This document shows positions 34,744 to 42,704 of a stretch of DNA of 45,910 bases, in pieces. Within the stretch, counting starts at the first letter, position 1. Each line of letters opens with the position of its first letter. The stretch comes from Craterilacuibacter sp. RT1T (lineage in GTDB: Bacteria; Pseudomonadota; Gammaproteobacteria; Burkholderiales; Chromobacteriaceae). The notes under the pieces were generated by a model. The model was given only the letters and a program-made list of their open reading frames with translations, was not told the origin of the DNA and ran no database searches. The stretch lies in NCBI RefSeq assembly GCF_023502145.1, contig NZ_JAMFLI010000015.1, forward strand, positions 1 through 45,910, in the 5' to 3' direction. Made by a program: the position numbers and the translations under genes.

Positions 34744-37296
34744 ATGGTGTATGCCATGCCTGCCCCCCTGCCTGATCGCGGATTAAGTTCGGCCCGGGCG
34801 ACTGCCTTGCTGCAGCGCTATGGCTACAACGAGTTGGCGACCGATCAGCGCCGCGCCTTATGGCATATCGTGCGGGAAGTTGCCTGTGAGCCCATGTTTT
34901 TGCTGCTGTTGGCGGCAGGCGGACTCTATTTTCTGACTGGCGACCGGCATGAGGCGCTGATTCTGCTGGGCTTTGTCTGCGTGATTATTGCCGTAACCGT
35001 AGTGCAGGAGCGGCGGACCGAGCACGCGCTGGCTGCGCTGCGCGATTTATCCAGCCCGCGGGCACTGGCGCTGCGTGATGGAGTGCCGCAACGCATTCCC
35101 GGGCGCGAGGTCGTGCCGGGTGACGTGCTGATGTTAAGCGAGGGCGATCGCGTGCCGGCGGATGCGCGCATTCTGGAGTCGCACGAGTTGGCGCTGGACG
35201 AGGCCTTGCTAAGCGGCGAGTCGCTGACGGTATTCAAGCATGCGGCGGGCGAGGGTAGTGAAGCGCAGGTGTTTGCCGGCACTTTATTAAGCTCGGGGCA
35301 GGCGCTGGTCGAGGTGTACGCCACCGGACAGACGACCGAGCTTGGCCGCATCGGCAAGTCCTTGCAGGGCATAGACAGCGCAGCGCGCTCGCCCTTGCAG
35401 GGGGAAATTGCCGCTTTGACCCGGCATCTGGCACTGATAGGCATGGGGCTGTGTCTGGTCTTGACGCTGCTGTTTATCGGCTTGCGCGGCGGATATCTGG
35501 AGGGTTTACTGGCCGGGATTACGCTGGCCATGGGGATTTTGCCGCAGGAGTTTCCGGTCATCATGATCGTGTTCCTGGCCTTGGGTGCGCGGCGACTGGC
35601 CGCGGCACGCGTGCTGACGCGGTGCCTGTCCGCGATTGAGGCGCTGGGCTGTGCGACGGTATTGTGTGTAGACAAAACCGGTACGCTCACGCAAAACCGC
35701 ATGGCTGTGGCGGCCCTGGTCGTCGGCGATGCATGGCTGGATGTGCCGGATGCCGCCGCCTTGGCCGACCTGCCGGAATGCTTTCACCCTTTACTGGAGT
35801 ATGCGGTTCTGGCCAGTGAAACCGAGCCGCATGACCCGATGGAGCGGGCGTTTCACGCTCTGGCCAATAGCTGCCTGGCCGGCACCGAGCATCTGCACCC
35901 CGATTGGCGTCTGGCGCACGAGTATGAACTCTCCCCCGAATTAATGGCGATGTCGCATCTGTGGCAAAGCCGTGAGCGCAGCGCCGATACCGTCGCCAGT
36001 AAAGGCGCGCCCGAGGCGATTGCCGATCTGTGCCATTTGCCGCCGGCCCTGCTGGATAAGGTGCTGGCGCAGGCGGCGCAGCTGGCTGATCGTGGCTTGC
36101 GGGTTTTGGGGGTGGCATGTGCCCGGTACGATGGCCAAGCGTGGCCGGCCGGGCAACATGATTTCGATTTTGAATTTGTCGGCCTGATCGGCCTAGCGGA
36201 TCCTTTGCGCACCGAAGTGCCTGCCGCCGTCGCGCAGTGCTATCAGGCCGGTATCCGGGTGTTGATGATGACCGGGGATCACCCGCGCACCGCGCGCGCG
36301 ATTGCCTTGCAGGCCGGCTTGCCTGCTAGGCGGATACTGACCGGCAGCGAGTTGCAGGCTTTGCCGGCGGCGCGCTTGCCTGCCGAACTGGCCGAAGTGG
36401 ATGTCTTTGCCCGGGTGACACCGCAGCAGAAGCTGCTGCTGGTGCAGGCTTTGCAGGCGCAGGGTGAACGGGTCGCCATGACCGGGGACGGGGTGAATGA
36501 TGCGCCTGCGCTGAAAGCCGCACATATCGGCATTGCCATGGGCAAGCGCGGCACCGATGTGGCACGCGAGGCGGCCGCGCTGGTGTTGCTGGATGACGAC
36601 TTTGCCGCCATTGTCGGCGCCATTCGCCTTGGGCGGCGCATCTTCAGCAATTTACGCCAGGCGATGATTTATACCCTGGCCGTGCATATCCCCATTATCG
36701 GCTTGTCCATTGTGCCGGTGTTGCTGGGCATGCCGCTGGTGCTGGCGCCCCTGCATATTGCTTTTCTGGAGCTGGTCATCGACCCCGCCTGTTCCGTAGT
36801 GTTTGAAGCCGATAAAGGCAGCCCGGATTTGATGGAACAAGCGCCGCGCCGTCAGGGCGATCCGCTATTGTCGGTGCGCCAACTGATGTTAAGCCTGAGT
36901 CTTGGGGGGCTGGCCACGCTGATGGTCGTCGCTTTATATGGAGTGTTGCTTGTGCAAGCCGTGACGGAGGAGGAAGCGCGCACCCTGACGTTTGTGGCTT
37001 TGTTGCTGCTCAATTCGGTACTGATTTTCAGTAGCCGTTCATCCCGGCCGCAATGGACGCAAGCTTTTGCCGGGCTTAGCCCGGTGACGTACTGGGTCTT
37101 GTCGGCAAGTTTAACTGCGTTATTGGCCATCTGTCTGATTCCTGCGCTGGCCAGCCCCTTCGGCTTTGTCGCGCCCTCGCTCGCCGGCTGGCTGGGTGTA
37201 TGCGTAGTCGGACTGCTGGGGTTTTGCGGCTTCGAGTCGGTCAAGCTCTTATTGCAGCGGCGCTGGGGCGTGGATAGGGAACCGGTTAAAAGGTAG
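34744..37296 (+). CDS. P-type cation-transporting ATPase (P2-like)
   Basis: An 850-residue ion pump. The N-terminal cation_ATPase_N region (GLSSARATALLQRYGYNEL) is followed by the actuator loop LSGES (in DEALLSGESLTVFK). M4 contains LPQEFPVI near residue 267. The phosphorylation motif is DKTGTLT at Asp310, and the hinge is MTGDGVNDAPALKAAHIG near 579. M6 contains LELVIDPACSVVFE, unlike the NLVTDG of Ca2+ pumps, so specificity (Ca, Mn, Mg or other) cannot be read. An ATG at 34756 is an alternative start. There are no heavy-metal CXXC domains. It is apparently monocistronic. Confidence 0.9.
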   Translation: MVYAMPAPLPDRGLSSARATALLQRYGYNELATDQRRALWHIVREVACEPMFLLLLAAGGLYFLTGDRHEALILLGFVCVIIAVTVVQERRTEHALAALRDLSSPRALALRDGVPQRIPGREVVPGDVLMLSEGDRVPADARILESHELALDEALLSGESLTVFKHAAGEGSEAQVFAGTLLSSGQALVEVYATGQTTELGRIGKSLQGIDSAARSPLQGEIAALTRHLALIGMGLCLVLTLLFIGLRGGYLEGLLAGITLAMGILPQEFPVIMIVFLALGARRLAAARVLTRCLSAIEALGCATVLCVDKTGTLTQNRMAVAALVVGDAWLDVPDAAALADLPECFHPLLEYAVLASETEPHDPMERAFHALANSCLAGTEHLHPDWRLAHEYELSPELMAMSHLWQSRERSADTVASKGAPEAIADLCHLPPALLDKVLAQAAQLADRGLRVLGVACARYDGQAWPAGQHDFDFEFVGLIGLADPLRTEVPAAVAQCYQAGIRVLMMTGDHPRTARAIALQAGLPARRILTGSELQALPAARLPAELAEVDVFARVTPQQKLLLVQALQAQGERVAMTGDGVNDAPALKAAHIGIAMGKRGTDVAREAAALVLLDDDFAAIVGAIRLGRRIFSNLRQAMIYTLAVHIPIIGLSIVPVLLGMPLVLAPLHIAFLELVIDPACSVVFEADKGSPDLMEQAPRRQGDPLLSVRQLMLSLSLGGLATLMVVALYGVLLVQAVTEEEARTLTFVALLLLNSVLIFSSRSSRPQWTQAFAGLSPVTYWVLSASLTALLAICLIPALASPFGFVAPSLAGWLGVCVVGLLGFCGFESVKLLLQRRWGVDREPVKR

Positions 37297-37564
37297 GGAT
37301 CGTAAGCTAGGTGTAAAAGGCGAAATCATGACACGAGATCGTATTTCGCAGGACGAACAGGGTACCTGGTTGACGCCAGTTTTTAGCTGTCGTGACGCGT
37401 TGTTGCAGGACAAATAGCCTGTTCGTTTTTGCCGGGCACGCATGGTGGATGTGCTGGAGGTGCAGATGAATACATCGCCGTGAAAATGGAATGCCATATT
37501 CATTTCTTTTGTATAGAATGGCCGGGTAAATAGTTAGGTTTAGTAAAATATAAAAGGAGAAAAA

Positions 37565-39358
37565 ATGACATTTTTTGGGCGGGTTTATACCTTGATAGAA
37601 CGTACATTCTGGTTCTCTCTCGGCCGAAAATTATGTAGTTTTTTCTTCATCAGCCTGCTGCAGCTCGGCTTGGTTGCATACGTTTACTTTGCATTGGAAG
37701 ATATCCGGCAATTGCTTTCTGCTACCGGCCTTCCTGCCACGACCATGCTGGAAATCAATGCCGTTCTGCAGCGGACCTTGTGGTGGTCGCTGGGGATCTG
37801 GGGCTTATGCTTTGTTTTTATCGGCTTTATGGTCTGGTATCTGCATTACCTGATTGTCCGGCCGCTCAAAACGATCATCCACATGCTTCGTGATATCGGT
37901 GCCGGCGAGGGCAATCTTTCCGGGGAAATCCCCGCATCAACCTACGATGAAATCCGTGATCTGTCCGAAGCGCATAACCAGTTTTTGCGAAAAATGCGTG
38001 AAATCATCGGCAAGGTTCAGCAAAAGACAATACATATTGCGGTGGATTCAGTGCGTTCCCGTATCAATATGGCGGACTCTTTGGTGGTGGCCAAGCGTCA
38101 GGATGCGCTGACGTCCGAAGTGAGAGCGGTCAGTGAAAAGACATCGGAAGGCATTCTCCAGGTGTCTGGCGAGACGCAACATATTTCGGCTAACACAAGC
38201 GATAACCTGCAAGTTGCCCGCGAGTCTTATTCCGAGTTATGTGCTGTTGCGGCAACGATAGGGGCGATCAGCAGCAAGGTTGAGCGTTTTAACCAGACCG
38301 TGACGGATCTGAGTCAGCGTTCGGCCAGCATCAAGGATATTGTCGGTCTGATCAAGGAGGTTTCCGATCAGACCAATTTGCTGGCGCTCAATGCGGCAAT
38401 CGAGGCGGCCCGTGCCGGAGAGAGCGGGCGCGGCTTTGCGGTGGTGGCGGATGAGGTGCGCAAGCTGGCAGAAAAGGTCAAGCTTGCGACCGATGAAATC
38501 TCCGGCAATATCGACGGCATGCTACAGCGGGTCGGTGAGACCGAGGCTGAAACCGGACTGATTTGCCGGGATACCGGCTCGGCCTTGGTCGTGGTGGGTA
38601 GGGCATCCGAGCATTTCGGCAAGATGGTTGTCGATTTTGAGCGTGCTGCCAGCGGTTTATCCGGCATTGCTGCGACAATGGAGTGCTTTGCCGTCAGCAA
38701 TCAGCAAGTGAATCAGAATGTGCTGGTGGTCAATGAATTGAGCCAGCAGGTCAGTGCCCAGCTTAAACAGTCGAGCGAAGTATCCCGGCAGTTGTCAGGG
38801 GAGGCGGAGGAGATTCAGGAGTTGGTGTCGCGTTTTGTCTTGGGCGAAGGGGCGCTGGATCATATCAGCCAGCAGACTAAAGGCTTGCGCAATCGACTGC
38901 AGGACATGCTGGAGCGTTGGCGCAGCCAAGGCTTGAATGTCAGTGACAGCCATTATGTGCCGGTGGCGGGTTCTTTTCCCCCTAAATACCATACTTCATA
39001 TGATGCTGCAGTCGAGGCGGATATACAGCCTTTGCTTGATCAGATCGTACGCAGCAATCAGGGCGTAATCTATAGCGTACTGGTGGATGGTAATGGTTAT
39101 GCGCCAACGCATAATTCGTTTTACTCCAAAGCGCCAAGCGGCGATGCGGCCAAGGATATGCTGTATAGCCGCGATAAGCGTTTATTTGATGACCCGGTAG
39201 GCATTCGCGCGGCTCGCAATACGCAATCGATGTTGCTGCAGACCTATGCGCGCGATACGGGTGAGATTTTGTCCGAGATTGCCGTGCCTGTGCAATTGAA
39301 TGGACGGCATTGGGGGGCGTTGCGCCTGGGTTTTGATCCACAGCAGTTATTGAAGTAA
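37565..39358 (+). CDS. Methyl-accepting chemotaxis protein with a C-terminal sensor domain
   Basis: A 597-residue chemoreceptor. Two membrane segments (about 22-44 and 72-96) enclose only about 27 periplasmic residues, too few for a usual ligand-binding domain. A HAMP-like region follows, then a signalling domain with the canonical tip [20 protein letters not shown] and [16 protein letters not shown] (about 266-303). After the signalling domain come about 130 extra residues ([76 protein letters not shown]). They resemble a Cache/PAS-type sensor found at the end of some MCPs. Ligand sensing is therefore probably cytoplasmic. A strong AAAAGGAG site precedes the ATG. Confidence 0.93.
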   Translation: MTFFGRVYTLIERTFWFSLGRKLCSFFFISLLQLGLVAYVYFALEDIRQLLSATGLPATTMLEINAVLQRTLWWSLGIWGLCFVFIGFMVWYLHYLIVRPLKTIIHMLRDIGAGEGNLSGEIPASTYDEIRDLSEAHNQFLRKMREIIGKVQQKTIHIAVDSVRSRINMADSLVVAKRQDALTSEVRAVSEKTSEGILQVSGETQHISANTSDNLQVARESYSELCAVAATIGAISSKVERFNQTVTDLSQRSASIKDIVGLIKEVSDQTNLLALNAAIEAARAGESGRGFAVVADEVRKLAEKVKLATDEISGNIDGMLQRVGETEAETGLICRDTGSALVVVGRASEHFGKMVVDFERAASGLSGIAATMECFAVSNQQVNQNVLVVNELSQQVSAQLKQSSEVSRQLSGEAEEIQELVSRFVLGEGALDHISQQTKGLRNRLQDMLERWRSQGLNVSDSHYVPVAGSFPPKYHTSYDAAVEADIQPLLDQIVRSNQGVIYSVLVDGNGYAPTHNSFYSKAPSGDAAKDMLYSRDKRLFDDPVGIRAARNTQSMLLQTYARDTGEILSEIAVPVQLNGRHWGALRLGFDPQQLLK

Positions 39359-39380
39359 AGAACGGCTTTGGTGGGGATTG

Positions 39381-39420
39381 AAAAAAGCGGCACTTGCAAA
39401 GATGCAGTGCCGCTTTTTTT
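39381..39420. terminator. Bidirectional terminator between the MCP gene and the GDT1-family gene
   Basis: AAAAAAGCGGCACT (39381-39394) and AGTGCCGCTTTTTTT (39406-39420) form a long stem with A- and T-runs on either side. It can therefore terminate both converging genes. Confidence 0.92.
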
Positions 39421-39421
39421 A

Positions 39422-39976
39422 TCAGAGTGCCAGCGTAACGATGCCCAGCACGGCAAACAGGCTGGCCGCTACACGGTGAACGATATGTTTGGGTAGTTTG
39501 CGCGCAGCGACTTCACCCAGTAATACGGCGGGCACATTGGCGATCATCATGCCCAGTGTCGTTCCAACAACGACCATAAACAGGTCGTGATAGCGGGCGC
39601 TTAGCGCAACGGTGGCAATTTGGGTTTTGTCACCCATTTCAGCCAAAAAGAAAGCGATGGTTGTCGCGCCAAATACGCCAAAACGATCCAGTAGTTTGGT
39701 GTCGTCATCCAGTTTGTCCGGAATCAGCATCCAGATGGCCATGGCAATGAATGAGCCGCCCAGTATCCAGCGCAAGGTGTCGGGACCGAAGAAGCTGGTA
39801 ATCCATGTGCCTAATGCGGCAGCGCCGGCATGGTTGAGAATGGTGGCGACAAAAATGCCAAGAATGATGGGGATGGGTTTTTTGTAGCGGGCGGCGATCA
39901 AAAGTGCCAGCAGTTGGGTTTTGTCGCCGATTTCGGCAAGCGCCACGATGCCGGTAGAGAAAAACAGAGCTTCCAT
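39422..39976 (-). CDS. TMEM165/GDT1 family manganese exporter
   Basis: A 184-residue membrane protein of the UPF0016/GDT1 family with six predicted membrane segments in two repeats. Each repeat carries the family's E-x-G-D-K-T motif: EIGDKTQLLALLIAARY near residue 15 and EMGDKTQIATVALSARY near 112. Bacterial members (MneA in Vibrio, Mnx in Synechocystis) export Mn2+. The upstream yybP-ykoY riboswitch independently supports this function. AGGA 8 nt before the ATG is the ribosome-binding site. Confidence 0.9.
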   Translation of the reverse strand: MEALFFSTGIVALAEIGDKTQLLALLIAARYKKPIPIILGIFVATILNHAGAAALGTWITSFFGPDTLRWILGGSFIAMAIWMLIPDKLDDDTKLLDRFGVFGATTIAFFLAEMGDKTQIATVALSARYHDLFMVVVGTTLGMMIANVPAVLLGEVAARKLPKHIVHRVAASLFAVLGIVTLAL

Positions 39977-40052
39977 GATGGGTCCTAAGGGGCTGCAGAC
40001 AAGCCATGACGCAGCCGCGCGGCAGCCCCTGAACGGGCGCGCGGTACGTCAT

Positions 40053-40150
40053 GGGTCTTGCCAAACCTTCTCAGGCCGCGCATGCCATGGCCGTTAAGCC
40101 AAGTGTGTTGACACGCGCCGGTGCTGTCCCGCACCGAGGCTACTCCCCCA
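40053..40150 (-). ncRNA. yybP-ykoY manganese riboswitch aptamer
   Basis: On the minus strand the leader begins TGGGGGAGTAGC (near 40150), the hallmark 5' core of this class. It ends with GCCTGAGAAGG followed by TTTGGCAAGACCC (near 40078-40053), the matching 3' core. TGGG/CCCA can close helix P1. Between them lies a short arm with GTGTCAACACAC. Downstream, CCATGACG (complement of 40047-40054) can pair either with CGTCATGG (complement of 40004-40011) or with the TCATGG around the start codon. GGGGCTGC/GCAGCCCC (within 39989-40029) forms a competing hairpin next to the ribosome-binding site. Mn2+ binding is expected to turn the exporter on. Confidence 0.9.
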
Positions 40151-40160
40151 GAGTCGGCGC

Positions 40161-40189
40161 ATGATAAAGCAATTTAATCGCATCATCAA
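40161..40189 (-). promoter_or_regulatory. Sigma-70 promoter of the riboswitch leader
   Basis: On the minus strand TTGATG (complement of 40184-40189), 17 nt, TATCAT (complement of 40161-40166). Transcription would start near 40154, immediately before the aptamer. It lies in the 3' flank of mscL with no terminator between. Confidence 0.75.
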
Positions 40190-40206
40190 GCTGCCGTTTT
40201 CCGGAT

Positions 40207-40665
40207 TCAGCCCAGTTGCGACGTGCAGTGCGGGCAACGGCTGGCTTTTAGCGGAATGCTGGTCAGGCAGTAAGGGCAGTCTTGCGTGGTCACGGGTGCT
40301 TCGGCTTGAACTTCTTCGCGCTTCAAGCGGTTGATGACTTTGACCAGCATAAAAATAGCAAAGGCGACAATGGTAAAGCTTACCATCGCATTAATGAACA
40401 GACCGAAATTGAGCGTGACGGCGCCGGCATCCTTGGCCGCGGCGAGCGATACATAAGGGCCTGCCAGCTTGCTGCCTTGCTTGAGCACGAGAAACAAATT
40501 GGAAAAATCGACATTGCCCAGCAGGATACCGATTGGCGGCATGATGATATCGTCGACTAAGGACTTAACGATGGAACCGAATGCACCCCCAATAACCACG
40601 GCAATGGCAAGGTCTAGTACATTGCCGCGTACGGCAAAATCACGGAATTCCTTCAGGATGGACAT
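40207..40665 (-). CDS. mscL: Large-conductance mechanosensitive channel with a C-terminal zinc ribbon
   Basis: A 152-residue osmotic safety valve. The N-terminal amphipathic helix and pore helix are typical ([20 protein letters not shown], then [20 protein letters not shown]). The second membrane helix is [20 protein letters not shown]. In place of the plain cytoplasmic helix end there is an extra tail with Cys130-Pro-Tyr-Cys133 and Cys144-Pro-His-Cys147, a zinc-ribbon pattern. Common MscL is about 136 residues and lacks it. AGAGG upstream supports the start at 40665. Confidence 0.95.
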   Translation of the reverse strand: MSILKEFRDFAVRGNVLDLAIAVVIGGAFGSIVKSLVDDIIMPPIGILLGNVDFSNLFLVLKQGSKLAGPYVSLAAAKDAGAVTLNFGLFINAMVSFTIVAFAIFMLVKVINRLKREEVQAEAPVTTQDCPYCLTSIPLKASRCPHCTSQLG

Positions 40666-40828
40666 GTCGAGACCTCTTTAGATATAAAGGTGAAGATGAC
40701 ATCTTAGTACTAAAGCTAATCAATTTTTTGCTTGCATGCTATTTTTTGGGTGTATGCAAGGTATGTATGGTGTAAGTGGGTGTATAGCGCAGGGGGGGCT
40801 TGGATGTGGATGAGTGGTACTGATATGG

Positions 40829-40860
40829 AAAAAGCCGAACGTTTTACCGTTCGGCTTTTT
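40829..40860. terminator. Terminator of tRNA-Asn
   Basis: AAAAAGCCGAACG (40829-40841) and CGTTCGGCTTTTT (40848-40860) are perfect 13-bp arms around TTTTAC. On the minus strand the stem is followed by TTTCC after a T-run and sits 6 nt beyond the tRNA 3' end. Confidence 0.88.
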
Positions 40861-40866
40861 TAATTC

Positions 40867-40942
40867 TGGCTCCCCGAGCAGGGCTCGAACCTGCGACCTG
40901 CGGATTAACAGTCCGTCGCTCTACCAACTGAGCTATCAGGGA
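40867..40942 (-). tRNA. tRNA-Asn (anticodon GTT)
   Basis: A 76-nt cloverleaf on the minus strand. The acceptor is TCCCTGA/TCGGGGA, the D-arm contains AGCTCAGTTGGTAGAGC, the anticodon loop is CTGTTAA with anticodon GTT, and the T-loop is GGTTCGAGCC. The CCA end is genome-encoded (TGG at 40867-40869 on the + strand). Confidence 0.98.
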
Positions 40943-40957
40943 ATTGCTGAGGCACGA

Positions 40958-40986
40958 ACTATACATCGGACGCTTTTTTGCGTCAA
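40958..40986 (-). promoter_or_regulatory. Promoter of tRNA-Asn
   Basis: On the minus strand TTGACG (complement of 40981-40986), exactly 17 nt, TATAGT (complement of 40958-40963), placed 16 nt before the mature tRNA 5' end. Confidence 0.85.
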
Positions 40987-41119
40987 GCCTATGGTGAGTT
41001 TATTTGGACGACCGGTCGTGATCCGCGTGTTTGGCGGATTGAAATTTCTGGGTTTGTCCTAAGTTACCAGTCATTGAGCCTCTATAAAGAGGGGGCTTGC
41101 CAACAGCACGGTAAACGAT

Positions 41120-42145
41120 ATGAACGCAATGGTAAAACAGTGGCTGGCGCAAAATGGTGCGGTGTTCAACGAGGAGGGGGCGGCGGCGGTAACGGATACG
41201 CGCGCCGCCTGGCAAGCGCTGTCGGAGGGGGCTGTATTTGCGCCGCTGACTGATTTTGCTGTGTTGAATGTATCCGGTGATGATGCCGAAGCCTTCTTGC
41301 AAGGGCAGTTGTCGAATGATGTGCGTGAGTTGAATGGCGCGAATGCCCAGTTCACGACTTATTCAACGGCAAAAGGCAGGATGCTGGCCAATTTTTTGCT
41401 GTGGAAGGATAAGGGGGGGTACCGCTTATTACTGCCACTGGATCTGTCTGCGGCCATGATCAAAAGGCTGCGCATGTTTGTGATGCGCTCTAAGGTCAGT
41501 ATTGAGTTGGTCGATTGCGTACCGGCTTTGCTTTCCGGCCCGTTAGCTCGCGATGCGCTCGTGGAGGGCGGTTTTTCTGTCGGCACTGATGAGATGGGGC
41601 TGCATGCGGTAAATGACGGTGTAGTCGTAACTTTGCCATTCCCCGCTTATTTGTTGGTGTTGGAGTCCGGCGCGGATTCACCGTCATGGCAAGAGTTATT
41701 GTCCCGCTGTGTTCCGGGTGGGCGTGAAATCGTTAATTTAGCTTTTGTCCGGTCCGGTTTTGCCTGGGTCGTTGCGGCAACCCAAGAGGCATTTGTGCCG
41801 CAAATGGCTAATATGGAACTGCTCTCTGCGATCAATTTTCGTAAAGGCTGTTATCCCGGGCAGGAAATTGTTGCCCGCATGCAGTATTTGGGCAAGACCA
41901 AACGCCGCTTATACCGCGTTGAGGCCCATGAAGGCGGATTGCTGGTGGGGGATGAGGTATTTGCACAAGGGGATGCTGAGCATTCCCTGGGGGTTGTTGC
42001 GGCTGTTGCGACGCTGGAAAATGGCAAGCAGGAAGCTTTGCTTGTGATGCTGATCTCCGCTTGGGATCATAAGATTTGCGCCGGGCGCAATTCAGCATTG
42101 CTACATTGTTTGACCTTGCCTTATGCTGTTCCTGATATTATTTAA
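41120..42145 (+). CDS. ygfZ: YgfZ/GcvT-like folate-binding protein (Fe-S cluster maintenance)
   Basis: A 341-residue member of the GcvT-fold YgfZ/IBA57 family, which uses tetrahydrofolate to help assemble or repair some 4Fe-4S enzymes. The diagnostic KGCYxGQE motif is present (NFRKGCYPGQEIVARMQYLG, about residues 240-258). The N-terminal part has FLQGQLSNDVRELNG and TTYSTAKGRMLANFLLW. The last roughly 35 residues (AWDHKICAGRNSALLHCLTL) look unlike the family and may be a frame extension after sequence drift near the 3' end. No clear ribosome-binding site is seen; an ATG at 41129 is an alternative start. Confidence 0.9.
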   Translation: MNAMVKQWLAQNGAVFNEEGAAAVTDTRAAWQALSEGAVFAPLTDFAVLNVSGDDAEAFLQGQLSNDVRELNGANAQFTTYSTAKGRMLANFLLWKDKGGYRLLLPLDLSAAMIKRLRMFVMRSKVSIELVDCVPALLSGPLARDALVEGGFSVGTDEMGLHAVNDGVVVTLPFPAYLLVLESGADSPSWQELLSRCVPGGREIVNLAFVRSGFAWVVAATQEAFVPQMANMELLSAINFRKGCYPGQEIVARMQYLGKTKRRLYRVEAHEGGLLVGDEVFAQGDAEHSLGVVAAVATLENGKQEALLVMLISAWDHKICAGRNSALLHCLTLPYAVPDII

Positions 42146-42176
42146 ATAGATGGCAGCTAACCGGCGGTCAGTATTC

Positions 42177-42209
42177 TTGACGTTATAAGTAAAAATAGCT
42201 AACTTATAA
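42177..42209 (+). promoter_or_regulatory. Promoter/operator region of the H-NS-like gene
   Basis: TTGACG (42177-42182) is a good -35. Immediately after it TTATAAGT (42183-42190) and ACTTATAA (42202-42209) form a perfect 8-bp inverted repeat with an 11-nt spacer that covers the -10 area. The region is very AT-rich, which suits autoregulation by H-NS. Confidence 0.55.
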
Positions 42210-42238
42210 AAGCTACAAATAAACAATAGGCGCTCACC

Positions 42239-42544
42239 ATGCAAATCGAAACTCTGTCTTACCCTGAACTTCTCCAGCTGAAATCCGATGTGGAATCGGA
42301 AATTGCCAAGCGCGAGCAAGAAGAGAAGTCCAAAGCACGCAAGCAAATTCTGGAAATCGCCCGCACTTATGGCCTCAGTGTCGAAGAAGTACTGAGCAAG
42401 TCCGTCAGCGTGCGCAAGCCGGTTGAAGCGAAATACAGTCACCCTGATCATCCTGAGATGACTTGGACGGGTCGTGGTCGCAAGCCGGTATGGGTCGTCG
42501 AATTGCTGGCTGCAGGGAAAACCCTGGCAGATCTGGCCATCTGA
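42239..42544 (+). CDS. H-NS family nucleoid-associated protein
   Basis: A 101-residue DNA-binding protein. The N-terminal coiled-coil oligomerisation region is LQLKSDVESEIAKREQEEKS (about 11-40). The C-terminal DNA-binding domain carries the H-NS core HPEMTWTGRGRKPVWVVELL, where the GRGRKP loop enters the minor groove of AT-rich DNA. It is of the short betaproteobacterial type (as in BpH3-like proteins). It silences horizontally acquired and AT-rich genes. It is single-gene, with its own promoter and terminator. Confidence 0.95.
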   Translation: MQIETLSYPELLQLKSDVESEIAKREQEEKSKARKQILEIARTYGLSVEEVLSKSVSVRKPVEAKYSHPDHPEMTWTGRGRKPVWVVELLAAGKTLADLAI

Positions 42545-42561
42545 TCCGTGCTTTTATACTG

Positions 42562-42591
42562 AAAAAGCCGCGATGTGTTCGCGGCTTTTTT
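42562..42591 (+). terminator. Terminator of the H-NS-like gene
   Basis: AAAAAGCCGCGA (42562-42573) pairs with TCGCGGCTTTTT (42579-42590) around TGTGT, followed by a further T. Confidence 0.93.
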
Positions 42592-42704
42592 GTTGCTGAA
42601 TGTTCTATAGCAAAGAGTGTGACGGGTTATACTTGCAAGCATTCATGGCCGGGTTGTGTCGCGGTCAAAGCTATCATGCCAATACTAATGAGATATACAT
42701 AGTG

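Noticed and set aside
37328-37417. 29-codon ATG frame (MTRDRISQDEQG) between the P-type ATPase and the MCP gene
   Set aside because: It has only a weak ribosome-binding site, no recognisable sequence and no supporting context.
37510-37530. Possible sigma-28 promoter before the MCP gene (GCCGGGTA)
   Set aside because: The -10 block differs from GCCGATAA at two positions and there is no TAAA at the required spacing upstream.
40814-41062. Open frame of 82 codons across the tRNA-Asn gene
   Set aside because: It translates the tRNA and its terminator antisense (the familiar SRARTCDLR artefact). The cloverleaf, promoter and terminator explain the sequence.
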